Shown here: one piece after another, positions 16,524 to 23,315 of the stretch
Numbering within the stretch: the first letter of the stretch is position 1
How the letters are laid out: the number at the start of each line of letters is the position of its first letter
Assembly: GCA_002398565.1 (NCBI GenBank)
Contig: DGZP01000056.1
Location: 1-23,315 of the forward strand
Direction of reading: 5' to 3'
DNA: 23,315 nt
Source: Proteiniphilum sp. UBA4977
Lineage (GTDB): Bacteria; Bacteroidota; Bacteroidia; Bacteroidales; Dysgonomonadaceae
Notes under the pieces: model-generated
What the model saw: the letters and a program-made list of their open reading frames with translations, nothing else
The model's database searches: none
What the model was told of the DNA's origin: nothing
Made by a program: the position numbers and the translations under genes

Positions 16524-17849
16524 ATGTTTGAAAATTTAAGTGAAAGACTGGAGAGGTCGTTTAAGATACTGAAGGGCCAGGGCAAGATTACCGAGATCAA
16601 CGTGGCCGAGACATTGAAAGAGGTACGTCGTGCCCTGCTCGATGCCGATGTGAACTACAAGACAGCCAAAGAATTTACCGAAACGGTCAAGCAAAAGGCA
16701 ATGGGACAGGATGTGCTCAATGCTGTGAAGCCGGAGCAGCTGATGGTGAAGATCGTACACGATGAGCTGGCCACGCTGATGGGTGGCACTGCCACTGACA
16801 TTCAGACCAAGGGAACACCAGCCATCATCCTCATGTCCGGCCTCCAGGGATCGGGTAAAACCACCTTCTCAGGCAAGCTTGCCCTTATGCTCAAAAGTAA
16901 AAGAGGTAAAAATCCACTGCTAGTGGCTTGTGACGTCTACCGTCCCGCGGCCATTGAACAGCTTAAGATCCTGGGTGAGCAGATCGGTGTATCTGTATTC
17001 GCCGAGGAAGAGAACAAGAATCCGGTAAAGATTGCCCAAAATGCCATACAGCATGCCCGCCAGCATGGAAAAGACCTGGTAATTATCGACACCGCCGGTC
17101 GTCTGGCCATCGACGAGCAGATGATGCAGGAGATTGAATCGATCAAGAAAGCGGTCAACCCACAGGAAATCCTCTTCGTGGTGGATGCAATGACCGGTCA
17201 GGATGCCGTAAACACAGCCAGGGAATTTAACCAGCGGCTCAACTTCAATGGTGTGGTACTCACCAAACTCGACGGTGATACCCGGGGGGGGGCGGCTCTA
17301 TCCATCCGGTCGGTAGTGGATAAGCCCATCAAGTTTGTCGGTACCGGAGAGAAGCTCGATGCCATCGATGTGTTTCACCCCGAACGTATGGCTGATCGAA
17401 TCCTGGGGATGGGTGACATCGTATCGCTGGTAGAAAAAGCACAGGAACAATATAACGAGGAGGAAGCACGCCGCCTGCAGAAGAAGATCGCAAAGAATCA
17501 GTTCGACTTCAACGACTTCATAGCCCAGATTCAGCAAATTAAAAAGATGGGTAACCTGAAGGATCTGGCTTCCATGATTCCCGGCGTGGGTAAACAAATC
17601 AAGGATCTCGACATCGACGACGATGCCTTCAAAGATATTGAGGCAATTATCCGCTCCATGACCCCTGATGAACGCAGCAATCCCGAGATACTGAATGGGA
17701 GCCGTCGAGCCCGTATAGCCAAAGGGAGCGGTACCAACGTACAGGAGGTGAACAAACTGATCAAACAATTCGACGAGACCCGTAAGATGATGAAAATGAT
17801 GACCTCGGGTGGTGGAAAACAAGCCATGCGAAATATGCGGAGAAGGTAG
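16524..17849 (+). CDS. ffh: Signal recognition particle GTPase Ffh (SRP54)
   Basis: The 441-aa product has the N, G and M domains of Ffh in order. The helical N domain begins MFENLSERLERSFKILKG. The GTPase shows G1 GLQGSGKTT (106-114), DVYRPAA, DTAGRL (G3), TKLDGDTRGGAA (G4 region) and GTGEKLDAI. The M domain is Met- and Lys-rich (MIPGVGKQIKDLD, MMKMMTSGGGKQAM) and ends in NMRRR, the part that binds SRP RNA and signal sequences. It works with FtsY to target membrane proteins to Sec translocons. It has its own promoter. The DTRGG motif is encoded by a run of nine G (17284-17292). A candidate SRP RNA lies at the right edge of the window. Confidence 0.97.
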   Translation: MFENLSERLERSFKILKGQGKITEINVAETLKEVRRALLDADVNYKTAKEFTETVKQKAMGQDVLNAVKPEQLMVKIVHDELATLMGGTATDIQTKGTPAIILMSGLQGSGKTTFSGKLALMLKSKRGKNPLLVACDVYRPAAIEQLKILGEQIGVSVFAEEENKNPVKIAQNAIQHARQHGKDLVIIDTAGRLAIDEQMMQEIESIKKAVNPQEILFVVDAMTGQDAVNTAREFNQRLNFNGVVLTKLDGDTRGGAALSIRSVVDKPIKFVGTGEKLDAIDVFHPERMADRILGMGDIVSLVEKAQEQYNEEEARRLQKKIAKNQFDFNDFIAQIQQIKKMGNLKDLASMIPGVGKQIKDLDIDDDAFKDIEAIIRSMTPDERSNPEILNGSRRARIAKGSGTNVQEVNKLIKQFDETRKMMKMMTSGGGKQAMRNMRRR

Positions 17850-17995
17850 ATGAATGTACCGACAAAGTGATGATATAAGAATATATTGCGGTCAGATCGC
17901 TGAAAGATAAAAGACTTAATTCCAAACCAATGTTGCTATGAAGCCTGCTCCTGGGGAGCTGATCGCTGATAAATGACAACTGAAAGCCAAGAAAC

Positions 17996-18877
17996 ATGCA
18001 ATTAATAGATGGAAAGGCGATAGCCGCACAAATAAAACAGGAGATAGCCGAAGAGGTAAAACAAATAAAGGCAGCCGGAGGCAAAACACCCCATCTGGCA
18101 GCGGTATTGATAGGCCACGACGGAGGAAGCGAGACTTATGTGGCCAACAAGGTACGTTCCTGCGAGGAGGTAGGATTCAAGTCGACCCTCATCCGTTATG
18201 AAGTGGATGTGACCGAAGCGGAACTACTCGCCTGCGTGGATCGTTTGAACAGAGATGCCGACATAGACGGTTTCATCGTGCAACTCCCCCTCCCCTCGCA
18301 CATTTCCGAAGATAAAATCACTGAAGCTATTGATTACCGCAAGGACGTAGACGGATTTCATCCGGTGAACGTGGGACGCATGTCTCTCGGTATGCCCTGC
18401 TTCCTCTCCGCCACCCCTGCCGGCATCGTGGAGCTGCTGAAACGGTATGAGATAGAAACAAAGGGAAAACATTGTGTAGTACTGGGGCGCAGCAACATTG
18501 TCGGCAAGCCGGTATCGATGCTGATGATGCAAAAGGGATATCCGGGCGACTGCACCGTTACTGTCTGCCATAGTCGTACCACAAACATAAAGGAAATATG
18601 TCTGCAGGCCGATATCATCATCGCTGCGCTGGGCGTGCCCGAATTTCTGAAGGGAGATATGGTGAAAGAGGGAGCAGTGGTGATTGATGTAGGCACCACA
18701 CGGGTGCCGAGCGACAAGACAAAATCAGGGTTCAAGCTGACAGGTGATGTGAAATTCAACGAGGTAGCCCCCAAATGTGCGTATATTACGCCTGTACCGG
18801 GTGGTGTGGGCCCGATGACCATTGTTTCGCTACTCAGAAACACTCTGTTGGCAGGAAAAAAGGAAATTTATTTCTGA
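17996..18877 (+). CDS. folD: Bifunctional methylenetetrahydrofolate dehydrogenase/cyclohydrolase
   Basis: The 293-aa product matches FolD along its whole length. It shows SETYVANKVRSCEEVG with the catalytic Tyr48 and Lys52, then DGFIVQLPLP with Gln96, and KDVDGFHPVN with Asp119-Gly120. GRSNIVGKPVSMLM is the NADP-binding loop, and PVPGGVGPMT lies near the end. The positions sit two residues before the E. coli ones I recall (Tyr50, Lys54, Gln98, Asp121). It interconverts 5,10-methylene-THF and 10-formyl-THF, supplying one-carbon units. gcvT, encoded on the other strand 2 kb away, makes methylene-THF, so the two products are metabolically linked. It lies 146 bp after ffh and 10 bp before a dehydrogenase gene. 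Confidence 0.97.
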   Translation: MQLIDGKAIAAQIKQEIAEEVKQIKAAGGKTPHLAAVLIGHDGGSETYVANKVRSCEEVGFKSTLIRYEVDVTEAELLACVDRLNRDADIDGFIVQLPLPSHISEDKITEAIDYRKDVDGFHPVNVGRMSLGMPCFLSATPAGIVELLKRYEIETKGKHCVVLGRSNIVGKPVSMLMMQKGYPGDCTVTVCHSRTTNIKEICLQADIIIAALGVPEFLKGDMVKEGAVVIDVGTTRVPSDKTKSGFKLTGDVKFNEVAPKCAYITPVPGGVGPMTIVSLLRNTLLAGKKEIYF

Positions 18878-18887
18878 AAAAAACAGC

Positions 18888-19643
18888 ATGAAACGAACAT
18901 GCAAACATGTGATTGTCACCGGTGGTGCCCAGGGTATCGGACGGATCGTGACCGAAGAATTGTTGAATCATGACTACAACGTATCGGTTTTCGATATCGA
19001 TAACGAGGCAATGGAGGAGCTTCGTCCCCATTTCCACAGGCGCAGTTGTGATTTTTTTATCACCGATGTCTCCAATGAAGTGAGCGTACGATCATCCATC
19101 AGGGCAGCCCTCAAGAAATTCGGGCCTGCATACGGACTTGTAAATAATGCCGTATACGAAATCTTCAAGCCTATGGAAGAACTCACCCCCGATGAATGGA
19201 ACAGAGCCATCGCGACCAACCTTACCGGTACTTTTTTTTGTAGCAGGTATCTTATTCCTTCCCTGAGGGAGACAAAGGGGTCGATCGTAAACATGTGTTC
19301 CACCAGAGCCTTTCAATCCGAAGCCAATACAGAATCTTATTCAGCATCGAAGGGAGGCATCTTTTCGCTCACCCACGCCATGGCTGTGAGCCTCGCACCC
19401 GACGTAAGGGTGAACAGCATAAGCCCTGGCTGGATAGATGTGTCTGCAATAAAGAAAAAGAAGATAGCCCGACAGGTACCGTTGTCAGAAGAGGACCACT
19501 TACAGCACCCCGCAGGACGTGTGGGCAATGCATGGGATATTGCACGGATGGTATTGTTTCTGATGGATGCAGAAAATAGTTTCGTCACCGCCCAAAATTT
19601 TGTGGTGGATGGAGGAATGACAAAGAAGATGATCTACGTGTAA
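18888..19643 (+). CDS. Short-chain dehydrogenase/reductase (SDR), probably NAD-dependent
   Basis: From the ATG at 18888 the product is 251 aa, a normal classical SDR length. A longer frame from 18822 would overlap folD and add 22 residues before the Rossmann strand with no SDR-like content, so I prefer 18888. The motifs are TGGAQGIG (11-18), Asp36 at the end of strand 2 (favours NAD over NADP), NNAV (86-89, where NNAG is usual), Asn111, Ser138, and YSASK with catalytic Tyr151 and Lys155, then NSISPGWID. The C-terminus has the usual VVDGGM. It resembles 3-oxoacyl-ACP reductase/glucose dehydrogenase-type SDRs; the substrate is unknown. It follows folD by 10 bp and is probably co-transcribed. 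It converges with the minus-strand gene 12 bp away. Confidence 0.88.
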   Translation: MKRTCKHVIVTGGAQGIGRIVTEELLNHDYNVSVFDIDNEAMEELRPHFHRRSCDFFITDVSNEVSVRSSIRAALKKFGPAYGLVNNAVYEIFKPMEELTPDEWNRAIATNLTGTFFCSRYLIPSLRETKGSIVNMCSTRAFQSEANTESYSASKGGIFSLTHAMAVSLAPDVRVNSISPGWIDVSAIKKKKIARQVPLSEEDHLQHPAGRVGNAWDIARMVLFLMDAENSFVTAQNFVVDGGMTKKMIYV

Positions 19644-19655
19644 CAAAAAAACAGA

Positions 19656-20669
19656 TCAGTTACGGCTCACTTTGATCAGCATGATGCCCACCACCGTCCA
19701 GAATATCTCCCGGATACGCTTACACAGGCTCACGAAAACCGCATAAGAGAGTGGTATCGACAAAATACCATAAACCATCATCATCCCTCCCTCACGTGAC
19801 CCCATCTGCATGGGCATAAAAAACAGCAGATTACCCACTAGCGACTGAATGGATTCAATCAGCACACTTTCTCCGAATGTAACCGGCCAACCAATTGCCT
19901 GCATCATCAGCAGTACTTCGACACAGATTAGAAAACGCGAAAACAGTTCCAGTAAAAGAGAAACTATAAAATCCTTTTTCCGGTTCCGGTAAAGATCGGC
20001 AATCAGGTAATCCATTTGATCGATTTTATCCTGATGTCTCATTCTGTAATTCCTGATCCGCCGGCCCACAAAGGGCAGCCTGCTACCCAAAATCAGGGCC
20101 CTGTTCACCCCACCCCGCGTATATATACGATACGCCCAAAGCAGTAACAGGAAGGAAGTGGCACTGGAGAGAATCATTCCCAGTTCAACCGTATCGGAAA
20201 GAACCGGTACCAGAAAAAGCAGCAACGGTATGGAAACCATCCAAAAAATAAAATGAGAGACAAAATGCATCATCGTAGCCAGCAAGACGGAAGAGGTTGC
20301 TTTTTGGATACCCAGTGTGGGTTGTAGTTCGATGATCTTGTAGGGTTCTCCTCCCATAAGTCCGAACGGAGTAATATAATTGATAGCAAACCCACTGACT
20401 ATCAACTTAAACAGCTTAGAGAACCGCACATTCTTTGCCTCCGGGCTTCCATCCTGAATAATGAGATTACAAGAGATTGTATTTTGGAGATAGACAATAC
20501 CCCAAAGTCCGATGATGGGAACAAACCACCAGCCTGTCTGCCTGATATCACGCCAAATGCTGTCGATACCAATTTTATAGATCATTATTCCCAGTGCAAG
20601 CAGACCGAGGAAAAAGAAAATATTTTGCGCAATTTTTGCTTTTTTTACCATATCGAGCAGCTTCTTCAC
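19656..20669 (-). CDS. UPF0104-type integral membrane protein (lysylphosphatidylglycerol synthase TM-domain family)
   Basis: The 337-aa product is strongly hydrophobic with about seven or eight membrane helices. It carries the GFAINYITPFGLMGGEPYKI segment around residues 92-111, typical of the LPG-synthase transmembrane (flippase-like) family, and a later PMQMGSREGGMMMVYG segment. It lacks the cytosolic aminoacyl-transfer domain of MprF, so it is the membrane part alone. Relatives are proposed lipid or isoprenoid-linked flippases; no substrate can be assigned. It lies 16 bp downstream of gcvT on the same strand, so it is likely the last gene of the pepT-gcvT transcription unit. It has no evident functional tie to glycine cleavage. 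Confidence 0.8.
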   Translation of the reverse strand: MKKLLDMVKKAKIAQNIFFFLGLLALGIMIYKIGIDSIWRDIRQTGWWFVPIIGLWGIVYLQNTISCNLIIQDGSPEAKNVRFSKLFKLIVSGFAINYITPFGLMGGEPYKIIELQPTLGIQKATSSVLLATMMHFVSHFIFWMVSIPLLLFLVPVLSDTVELGMILSSATSFLLLLWAYRIYTRGGVNRALILGSRLPFVGRRIRNYRMRHQDKIDQMDYLIADLYRNRKKDFIVSLLLELFSRFLICVEVLLMMQAIGWPVTFGESVLIESIQSLVGNLLFFMPMQMGSREGGMMMVYGILSIPLSYAVFVSLCKRIREIFWTVVGIMLIKVSRN

Positions 20670-20685
20670 CTGTATAAATGGAATA

Positions 20686-21771
20686 TTACTTCCTGAAAGG
20701 CGGTTTCACGACCTGCGCCTTCAGATTTTTGCCACGTATCCTGATGTAGATTTCGGTACCTGCCCTTGCATATTCCGGTTTCACATATCCCATACCGATA
20801 CCGGTTTTCAGTACTGGTGAAATGGTGCCAGATGTAACATGGCCGATCTCCTCACCATTAGCATTCACTATTTCGTAACCAGGACGGGGGATTCCTCTTT
20901 CCAGAAGTTCAAAGCAACACAATTTGCGGGATATGCCTTCGGCCTTCTCCTTTTCAAGCATTTCCCGGCCAATAAAAGATTTGTTTTCCGAGAATTTGGT
21001 AATCCATCCCAAACCGGCCTGCAAAGGAGATGTTGTTTCGTCCAGATCGTTTCCGTAGAGGCAGAAACCCATCTCCAGGCGGAGGGTATCACGTGCACCC
21101 AGGCCAATAGGCCTGATACCGTACTCGGCACCCTTCTCAAAAAGTGCATTCCATATCCTGTGTCCATGTTCGGGATAAAAATAAAGTTCAAAACCGCCTG
21201 CCCCGGTATATCCTGTATTGGAAATAATCACATGCTCTACGTTGGCAAAGGGTCCTGTAGTGAATGCATAATAAGGAATGGCGTCAAGATCGACAGGAGT
21301 CAGTTTTTGCAATAGCTCTTTTGCTTTCGGTCCCTGTACAGCCAGCTGGGCCATCCATCCGGAAGCATTCTCCAGCTCGGCTCCCATGGTATTATGCTGC
21401 ACACACCAATTCCAATCTTTCTCTATATTGGCAGCATTTACCACAAGCAGATATTTCTCCGGTTCAAAGTGATAGACGATAAAATCATCCACAATGCCTC
21501 CTTTTTCATTCACAAAACAACTGTACTGTGCTTTTCCCGGAGGCAGTGTGGACACGTCATTGCTACCTACTCGCTGCAGAAACGCCTGTGCCTTGGGTCC
21601 CTTTACCCAAAACTCACCCATATGCGATACGTCAAAGACTCCCACACCGTTTACCACAGTGAGATGTTCATCAATGATGCCGGAATATTCAATGGGCATG
21701 TTATATCCTGCAAATTCGTGCATTTTAGCTCCCAGGGCAATGTGTAAATCGGTAAAAGGGGTATGTTTCAT
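20686..21771 (-). CDS. gcvT: Aminomethyltransferase, glycine cleavage system T protein
   Basis: The 361-aa product is full length for GcvT. It begins KHTPFTDLHIALGAKMHEFAGYNMPIEYSG and shows FDVSHMGEF. GGIVDDFIVY contains the catalytic aspartate region (Asp95/Asp96). SNTGYTGAGGFELYFYP and the family ending with RARGTE-like and VKPPF segments follow. It takes the aminomethyl group from lipoylated H protein and passes the carbon to tetrahydrofolate, releasing ammonia. No gcvH or gcvP is in the window, so the P and H proteins must be encoded elsewhere. It lies 149 bp downstream of pepT without a perfect promoter box in between, consistent with read-through from pepT. Confidence 0.96.
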   Translation of the reverse strand: MKHTPFTDLHIALGAKMHEFAGYNMPIEYSGIIDEHLTVVNGVGVFDVSHMGEFWVKGPKAQAFLQRVGSNDVSTLPPGKAQYSCFVNEKGGIVDDFIVYHFEPEKYLLVVNAANIEKDWNWCVQHNTMGAELENASGWMAQLAVQGPKAKELLQKLTPVDLDAIPYYAFTTGPFANVEHVIISNTGYTGAGGFELYFYPEHGHRIWNALFEKGAEYGIRPIGLGARDTLRLEMGFCLYGNDLDETTSPLQAGLGWITKFSENKSFIGREMLEKEKAEGISRKLCCFELLERGIPRPGYEIVNANGEEIGHVTSGTISPVLKTGIGMGYVKPEYARAGTEIYIRIRGKNLKAQVVKPPFRK

Positions 21772-21920
21772 ATTTTCAGCTTTAAGCGGTTCACTTTCAA
21801 CTTCCGGCTCTTTAGGGGCAGGCGTTACAGTGACAGCGGTTTGAAATTAAGTTTTTTAATCTTCGGTGAGCAACTGATAGCTCCTGAGGAACGTGTGTTG
21901 CACCGACAGCAGTTTATGAA

Positions 21921-23159
21921 TTAGTTTTCGGGAGAACTAGCATCTCTGGCAACAAGTTCGGCTATTTTCACAATTACCTGCGATGCTTTTTGCAGCGAAG
22001 GCACCGGAAGGAATTCATATCTGCCATGAAAGTTCATACCTCCGGCGAAGATATTGGGGCATGGTAGCCCCATGAACGAGAGACGGGCACCATCGGTACC
22101 TCCCCTGATTGGTTTGATATGGGGTTTCACACCTACTTCTTCCATTGCACGGAAAGCATAATCCACCACGTGCTTCACCGGTTCCACCTTCTCTTGCATA
22201 TTGTAATACTGATCCTTTAGTTCCAGCTTTAGCCGGTTTCCATATTTCTCATTCAGGAAATCTACTGAATTAATCATCTGCCATTTACGTGCTTCAAATT
22301 TTTCCCGGTCGTGGTCACGGATAATATATGAAAGTCTTGCTTCCTCCACGGTACCGTTCAATGAGATCAAATGAAAAAAGCCCTCATACCCTTCCGTCGT
22401 TTCCGGACGTTCATTTTCCGGAAGCAGGGCAATCAACTCGTTGGCGATATGCAGGGCATTAATCATCTTACCTTTTGCATATCCGGGATGCACATTCCGA
22501 CCTTGTATTTCTATCCTGGCCGAAGCTGCGTTAAAATTCTCATACTCGAGCTCACCCACCTCACTCCCATCCATCGTGTATGCCCAATCGGCTCCGAATT
22601 TGACTACATCAAACTTGTCGGCTCCCCGCCCGATTTCCTCATCCGGAGTAAAACCGATACGTATCTTGCCATGTTCTATTTCGGGATGATCCAAAAGATA
22701 TTGCATGGCGGTCATTATTTCCGCGATCCCCGCCTTATCATCGGCTCCCAGCAGCGTATTCCCGTCGGTTACGATAATATCTTCTCCTACGTGGCGGAGC
22801 AACTCCGGAAAATCTGCAGGCGACATGATTATTTTTTTTGTTTCGTTCAGCGTTATGTCGTTTCCGTCATATTTTTTTACAATCCGCGGATTCACATTTT
22901 CGCCACTCATATCGGGGCTCGTATCGAAATGCGCGATAAAGCCTATGACAGGTACCTTTTTGCGGGTGTTGGCAGGCAGGGTAGCCATCAAATAACAGTT
23001 GTTATCGAGGCTCACATCACTCAACCCCATCTCCAAAGCTTCCTTCTCCACCTCTTTGGCAAGATTGAACTGTCGTTGAGTGCTGGGCGTTTGCGTGCTG
23101 TTTTCGTCCGATTGCGTGTCAATGCGTGCATATTTGATAAATCGATCTACGATATCCAT
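21921..23159 (-). CDS. pepT: Peptidase T (tripeptide aminopeptidase, M20B)
   Basis: The 412-aa product matches PepT throughout. The two-zinc ligands are visible: His77 and the Asp79 next to it in AHFDT, the bridging Asp in GADDKAG (about 140), Glu174/Glu175 in PDEEIGRG, Asp197 in TMDGSEVG, and His377 in GGMNFHGRYEF. RGGTDGARLSFMGLPCPN is the family signature. These sit within a residue or two of the E. coli ligand positions I recall (His78, Asp80, Asp140, Glu173/174, Asp196, His379). It is cytoplasmic, lacks a signal peptide, and removes N-terminal residues from tripeptides. A -7 box lies 52 bp upstream. The gene order pepT then gcvT occurs in other Bacteroidales as far as I recall. Confidence 0.97.
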   Translation of the reverse strand: MDIVDRFIKYARIDTQSDENSTQTPSTQRQFNLAKEVEKEALEMGLSDVSLDNNCYLMATLPANTRKKVPVIGFIAHFDTSPDMSGENVNPRIVKKYDGNDITLNETKKIIMSPADFPELLRHVGEDIIVTDGNTLLGADDKAGIAEIMTAMQYLLDHPEIEHGKIRIGFTPDEEIGRGADKFDVVKFGADWAYTMDGSEVGELEYENFNAASARIEIQGRNVHPGYAKGKMINALHIANELIALLPENERPETTEGYEGFFHLISLNGTVEEARLSYIIRDHDREKFEARKWQMINSVDFLNEKYGNRLKLELKDQYYNMQEKVEPVKHVVDYAFRAMEEVGVKPHIKPIRGGTDGARLSFMGLPCPNIFAGGMNFHGRYEFLPVPSLQKASQVIVKIAELVARDASSPEN

Positions 23160-23210
23160 GATTTGTTGCTTGGGTTAGATTTTTTCCTAATTAAAGCGAT
23201 TATGCATGTA

Positions 23211-23218
23211 CAAAGATA
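23211..23218 (-). promoter_or_regulatory. Candidate -7 element of the pepT-gcvT unit
   Basis: On the minus strand this reads TATCTTTG, a perfect TAnnTTTG. The best -33-like TTG (plus-strand 23245-23247) is 26 bp away, longer than the usual 19-21, so only the -7 box is well supported. The start would be about 45 nt upstream of the pepT ATG. Confidence 0.45.
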
Positions 23219-23256
23219 GGTAAAATGGCCTAAATAGTAAAAATCAATTTCATCAT

Positions 23257-23287
23257 TTTGTAACAAGGATTATTTATTGTACCTTTG
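23257..23287 (+). promoter_or_regulatory. Near-consensus promoter pointing out of the right edge
   Basis: TTTG at 23257-23260 and TACCTTTG at 23280-23287 match the -33 and -7 elements exactly with a 19-bp spacer. Transcription would start near 23291 and leave the window to the right. It is divergent from pepT. Confidence 0.7.
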
Positions 23288-23290
23288 TGC

Positions 23291-23315
23291 CCGGGTAAGT
23301 CCTATACGGCCAGCT
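23291..23315 (+). ncRNA. ffs: Possible 5' end of a small structured RNA (candidate SRP RNA), truncated by the window
   Basis: Directly after the strong promoter the sequence is GC-rich, unlike the AT-rich DNA before it, and opens no ORF in the 25 bases visible. The stretch AAGTCCTATACGGCCAGCT resembles, from memory, the 5' part of Bacteroidota small SRP RNAs. In those a GGAAG-tetraloop domain would follow within about 20-40 nt. The diagnostic loop is outside the window, so this is a tentative call. An untranslated leader of a protein gene is the main alternative. Confidence 0.35.

Noticed and set aside
17895..17969. Direct repeat GATCGCTGA (17895-17903 and 17961-17969) between ffh and folD, plus a small hairpin GCTCC-TGG-GGAGC at 17947-17959
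   Set aside because: Two 9-bp copies and a 5-bp stem without a T-run are too weak to call a repeat element, attenuator or terminator.
18822..18887. Longer start for the SDR gene at 18822, overlapping folD
   Set aside because: The extra 22 residues have no SDR-like content, and the ATG at 18888 gives the normal N-terminus one short strand before TGGAQGIG.
22371..23219. 282-codon plus-strand ORF opposite pepT
   Set aside because: pepT on the minus strand shows all zinc ligands and family motifs. The plus-strand frame has no recognisable domain and is a shadow of its codon pattern.

Overview
This window looks like a piece of a Bacteroidota chromosome, most likely order Bacteroidales. Three things support this. 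There are several copies of the characteristic -7 promoter element TAnnTTTG, two of them paired with a good TTTG -33 element at 19-20 bp. Shine-Dalgarno-like sites are scarce. The gene content fits: a DUF6359 protein fragment, a V-type ATPase operon with a DUF2764 gene, and a pepT-gcvT neighbourhood. The genus cannot be fixed from the sequence alone.

Layout. Bases 1-850 hold the 3' end of a DUF6359 protein, two abutting tiny ORFs (44 and 46 codons) and a decayed fragment that resembles a HipA C-terminus. A secreted SGNH/GDSL hydrolase lies on the minus strand (883-1602). The 461-bp gap 1603-2063 has no convincing gene, but holds an AT-rich nested inverted repeat of about 200 bp and a promoter. 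A tripartite RND efflux operon follows on the plus strand: adaptor, inner-membrane pump, TolC-like outer-membrane channel (2064-7571).

The centre (7788-15398) is a seven-gene V-type ATPase operon in the order E, DUF2764, A, B, D, I, K. No recognisable C, F or G subunit genes are present, and the DUF2764 protein sits where subunit C might be expected. Subunit K is a four-helix proteolipid that appears to keep all five residues of the Na+ site known from the Enterococcus hirae rotor, so a sodium-coupled enzyme is a reasonable hypothesis. The operon ends in a 23-bp convergent overlap with a cation diffusion facilitator gene on the minus strand.

The right third is housekeeping. ffh (SRP GTPase) is transcribed from a near-consensus promoter. 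folD and a short-chain dehydrogenase form a tight pair. On the minus strand pepT, gcvT and a polytopic UPF0104-type membrane protein run together. At the extreme right edge a near-consensus promoter points out of the window, and the 25 bases after it may be the 5' end of a noncoding RNA, possibly the SRP RNA.

Most genes belong to known families. The points most worth following are the reduced V-ATPase gene set with DUF2764, its predicted Na+ site, the nested inverted repeat before the efflux operon, the paired small ORFs, and the edge RNA.
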